Source: an uncultured Eubacteriaceae bacterium
Lineage (GTDB): Bacteria > Bacillota > Clostridia > Lachnospirales > CAG-274
Assembly (NCBI GenBank): GCA_938042265.1
Contig: CALIRN010000233.1
Span: 1-6,168, forward strand
DNA: 6,168 bases
Direction: 5' to 3'
The first letter of the stretch is position 1, and every line of letters begins with the position of its first letter. Positions 5,245 through 6,168 of this stretch are shown piece by piece. The notes under the pieces are model-generated. The model ran no database searches. It was given only the letters and a program-made list of their open reading frames with translations, and was not told where the DNA came from. The position numbers and the translations under genes are program-made.

Positions 5245-5976
5245 ATGAAGAAGATTGACGCACACTCTCATGTAGGTGACTTTGGCGGTTGGGCAGGGCT
5301 CCGCATAACTGCCGATGAGCTTATAAAGCAAATGGATGAATATGACATTGAAAAGGTTATACTTTGCAGTGCCGATGAAAAAACAAACGAAAATACAAAC
5401 GACGCCTTTAAAAAGTACCCTGACAGAGTACTGCCTCTGGTTTATCTTAACCCTTATGACGGCAGTAATGCAATAGAAATGCTTAACCACTATGTTAAGG
5501 ACTGCGGCTTTGTGGGCATCAAGCTTAATCCCTTAAAGCAGGCTTATGTGGCAGATGCCAAAATAGTTGATCCGATTATGGTAGGTGCGGGAGAGCTTAA
5601 TATACCTGTATTTATTCACTGCGGACATCCGCCCTATTCTCTACCTTGGAGTATTGCTCTGCTTGCAGAACGTTTTCCTGAGGTTAAAACCGTTATGATC
5701 CACATGGGACACGGTCACGGCGTATATATTGATGCTTCCCTTAAAATGGCAAGGCGTTATCCCAACCTTTATCTTGAAATGTCAGGTATGCCCATGAACA
5801 GCAAAATCAGGGAGGCTTATGACACCGTAGGACATGACAGAATTATGTTCGGCACCGATGCCCCCTTCCACCACCCTACCATTGAAATGCAAAAGGTTAT
5901 TACCAGCGGGGTAGATGAAAAAGGACTTGAGGATATTTTCTATAACAATGCCGCGAAGCTTATGGGGCTTAAATAA
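5245..5976 (+). CDS. amidohydrolase_2-family metal-dependent hydrolase/decarboxylase
   Basis: The 243-aa protein has the landmarks of a small TIM-barrel amidohydrolase (Pfam Amidohydro_2). There is an HxH metal site in DAHSHVG (H7, H9) on strand 1, GIKLNP (91-96) on a middle strand, FIHCGHPP (H125), MIHMGHGHG (H153, with H156 and H158 near) and the catalytic Asp in FGTDAPF (D205). The family includes hydrolases and non-oxidative decarboxylases acting on cyclic amides, lactones or aromatic acids; this member's reaction is unknown. It is on the short side for the family but looks complete, ending in the usual NAAKLMGL. GGGAGG (5232-5237) lies inside the last codons of the S component gene, 7 nt before the ATG, so the two genes are probably translationally coupled. 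That pairing suggests it acts on the molecule the S component imports. No signal peptide is seen, so it is cytoplasmic. Confidence 0.88.
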   Translation: MKKIDAHSHVGDFGGWAGLRITADELIKQMDEYDIEKVILCSADEKTNENTNDAFKKYPDRVLPLVYLNPYDGSNAIEMLNHYVKDCGFVGIKLNPLKQAYVADAKIVDPIMVGAGELNIPVFIHCGHPPYSLPWSIALLAERFPEVKTVMIHMGHGHGVYIDASLKMARRYPNLYLEMSGMPMNSKIREAYDTVGHDRIMFGTDAPFHHPTIEMQKVITSGVDEKGLEDIFYNNAAKLMGLK

Positions 5977-6053
5977 ATATAATCATCACCGATTAATTCA
6001 GAGCAAAAAATAAATCAGTGTTTACTTAAAAATATGTCGTTTAATTTATATCA
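5977..6053. other. AT-rich spacer, nothing recognised
   Basis: After the amidohydrolase stop codon this stretch is AT-rich and shows no reading frame, no clear stem plus T-run terminator and no recognisable promoter. The operon may end at the foldable region that follows. Confidence 0.5.
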
Positions 6054-6166
6054 AAAATAGGCTGTCGCGCCTTGACTGCCTAACTGCAAAACCGGGCGTG
6101 GCAGTCAACGGCGGGCGCAGCCCGTTCATCTTGACCGTTGACTGGCTCGGCTGGGTTTGCTATTTT
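6054..6166. repeat. GC-rich, highly foldable repeat-like segment at the right edge
   Basis: AAAATAG (6054-6060) and CTATTTT (6160-6166) are inverted copies that bracket a much more GC-rich core than anything else here. Inside are three further inverted repeats: TTGACTGCC (6072-6080) with GGCAGTCAA (6100-6108), GTCAACGG (6104-6111) with CCGTTGAC (6135-6142), and CGGGC (6112-6116) with GCCCG (6120-6124). The first two share GTCAA (6104-6108), so they are alternative folds. There is no reading frame. It could be an intergenic repeat element, a mobile-element end or the 3' structure of the upstream operon; the identity is not known. Confidence 0.5.
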
Positions 6167-6168
6167 AT

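Noticed and set aside
1..6168. CRISPR arrays, tRNA or rRNA genes, full insertion sequences
   Set aside because: I saw no regularly spaced direct repeats, no tRNA-like cloverleaf with a TTCGA arm, no rRNA signature and no transposase frame on either strand.

Overview
The window looks like chromosome of a low-GC, Gram-positive anaerobe of the class Clostridia, possibly a Lachnospiraceae-like gut commensal. The evidence is AT-rich DNA, strong GGAGG-type ribosome binding sites, near-consensus sigma-A promoters, a stand-alone ECF transporter S component, and a sigma/anti-sigma pair of the type common in Firmicutes. This placement is inferred from composition and gene families, not from a marker gene.

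Layout from left to right. (1) Positions 1-79 hold the start of a minus-strand gene for a hydrophobic protein that runs off the left edge. (2) Positions about 162-405 hold a plus-strand promoter and what looks like a stand-alone structured non-coding RNA: a 9-bp closing helix around two long hairpins, plus a possible pseudoknot. Its -35 hexamer, TTGCAA, is palindromic and also serves as the -35 of the divergent promoter of the left-edge gene. (3) Positions 454-1849 (minus) form a two-gene operon: an ECF sigma factor and an overlapping gene for a single-pass membrane protein, very probably its anti-sigma factor. An ECF-type AAC-N17-CGT promoter lies just upstream, which suggests autoregulation. 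(4) Positions 1927-2031 hold a 105-nt, almost perfect inverted repeat (MITE-like). An unequal A-run makes it a good intrinsic terminator on the minus strand only. (5) Positions 2041-3060 (minus) encode anthranilate phosphoribosyltransferase (TrpD), with its own strong promoter and no other trp genes nearby. (6) Positions 3167-4516 (minus) encode a MATE-family multidrug/cation antiporter. (7) A divergent control region at 4517-4702 carries a 20-bp inverted repeat that may be an operator. (8) Positions 4703-5976 (plus) form a tight two-gene operon: an ECF transporter S component and an amidohydrolase_2-family metal hydrolase separated by 2 nt. (9) From 6054 to the right edge is a GC-rich, strongly foldable, repeat-like stretch without a gene.

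Three units have readable logic. The sigma/anti-sigma pair is an envelope signal-response switch. The S component plus hydrolase look like an import-and-convert salvage module for an unknown small molecule. TrpD and MATE look like independent single-gene units. The most interesting items are the unassigned structured RNA with its shared-promoter arrangement, and the S component/hydrolase operon.
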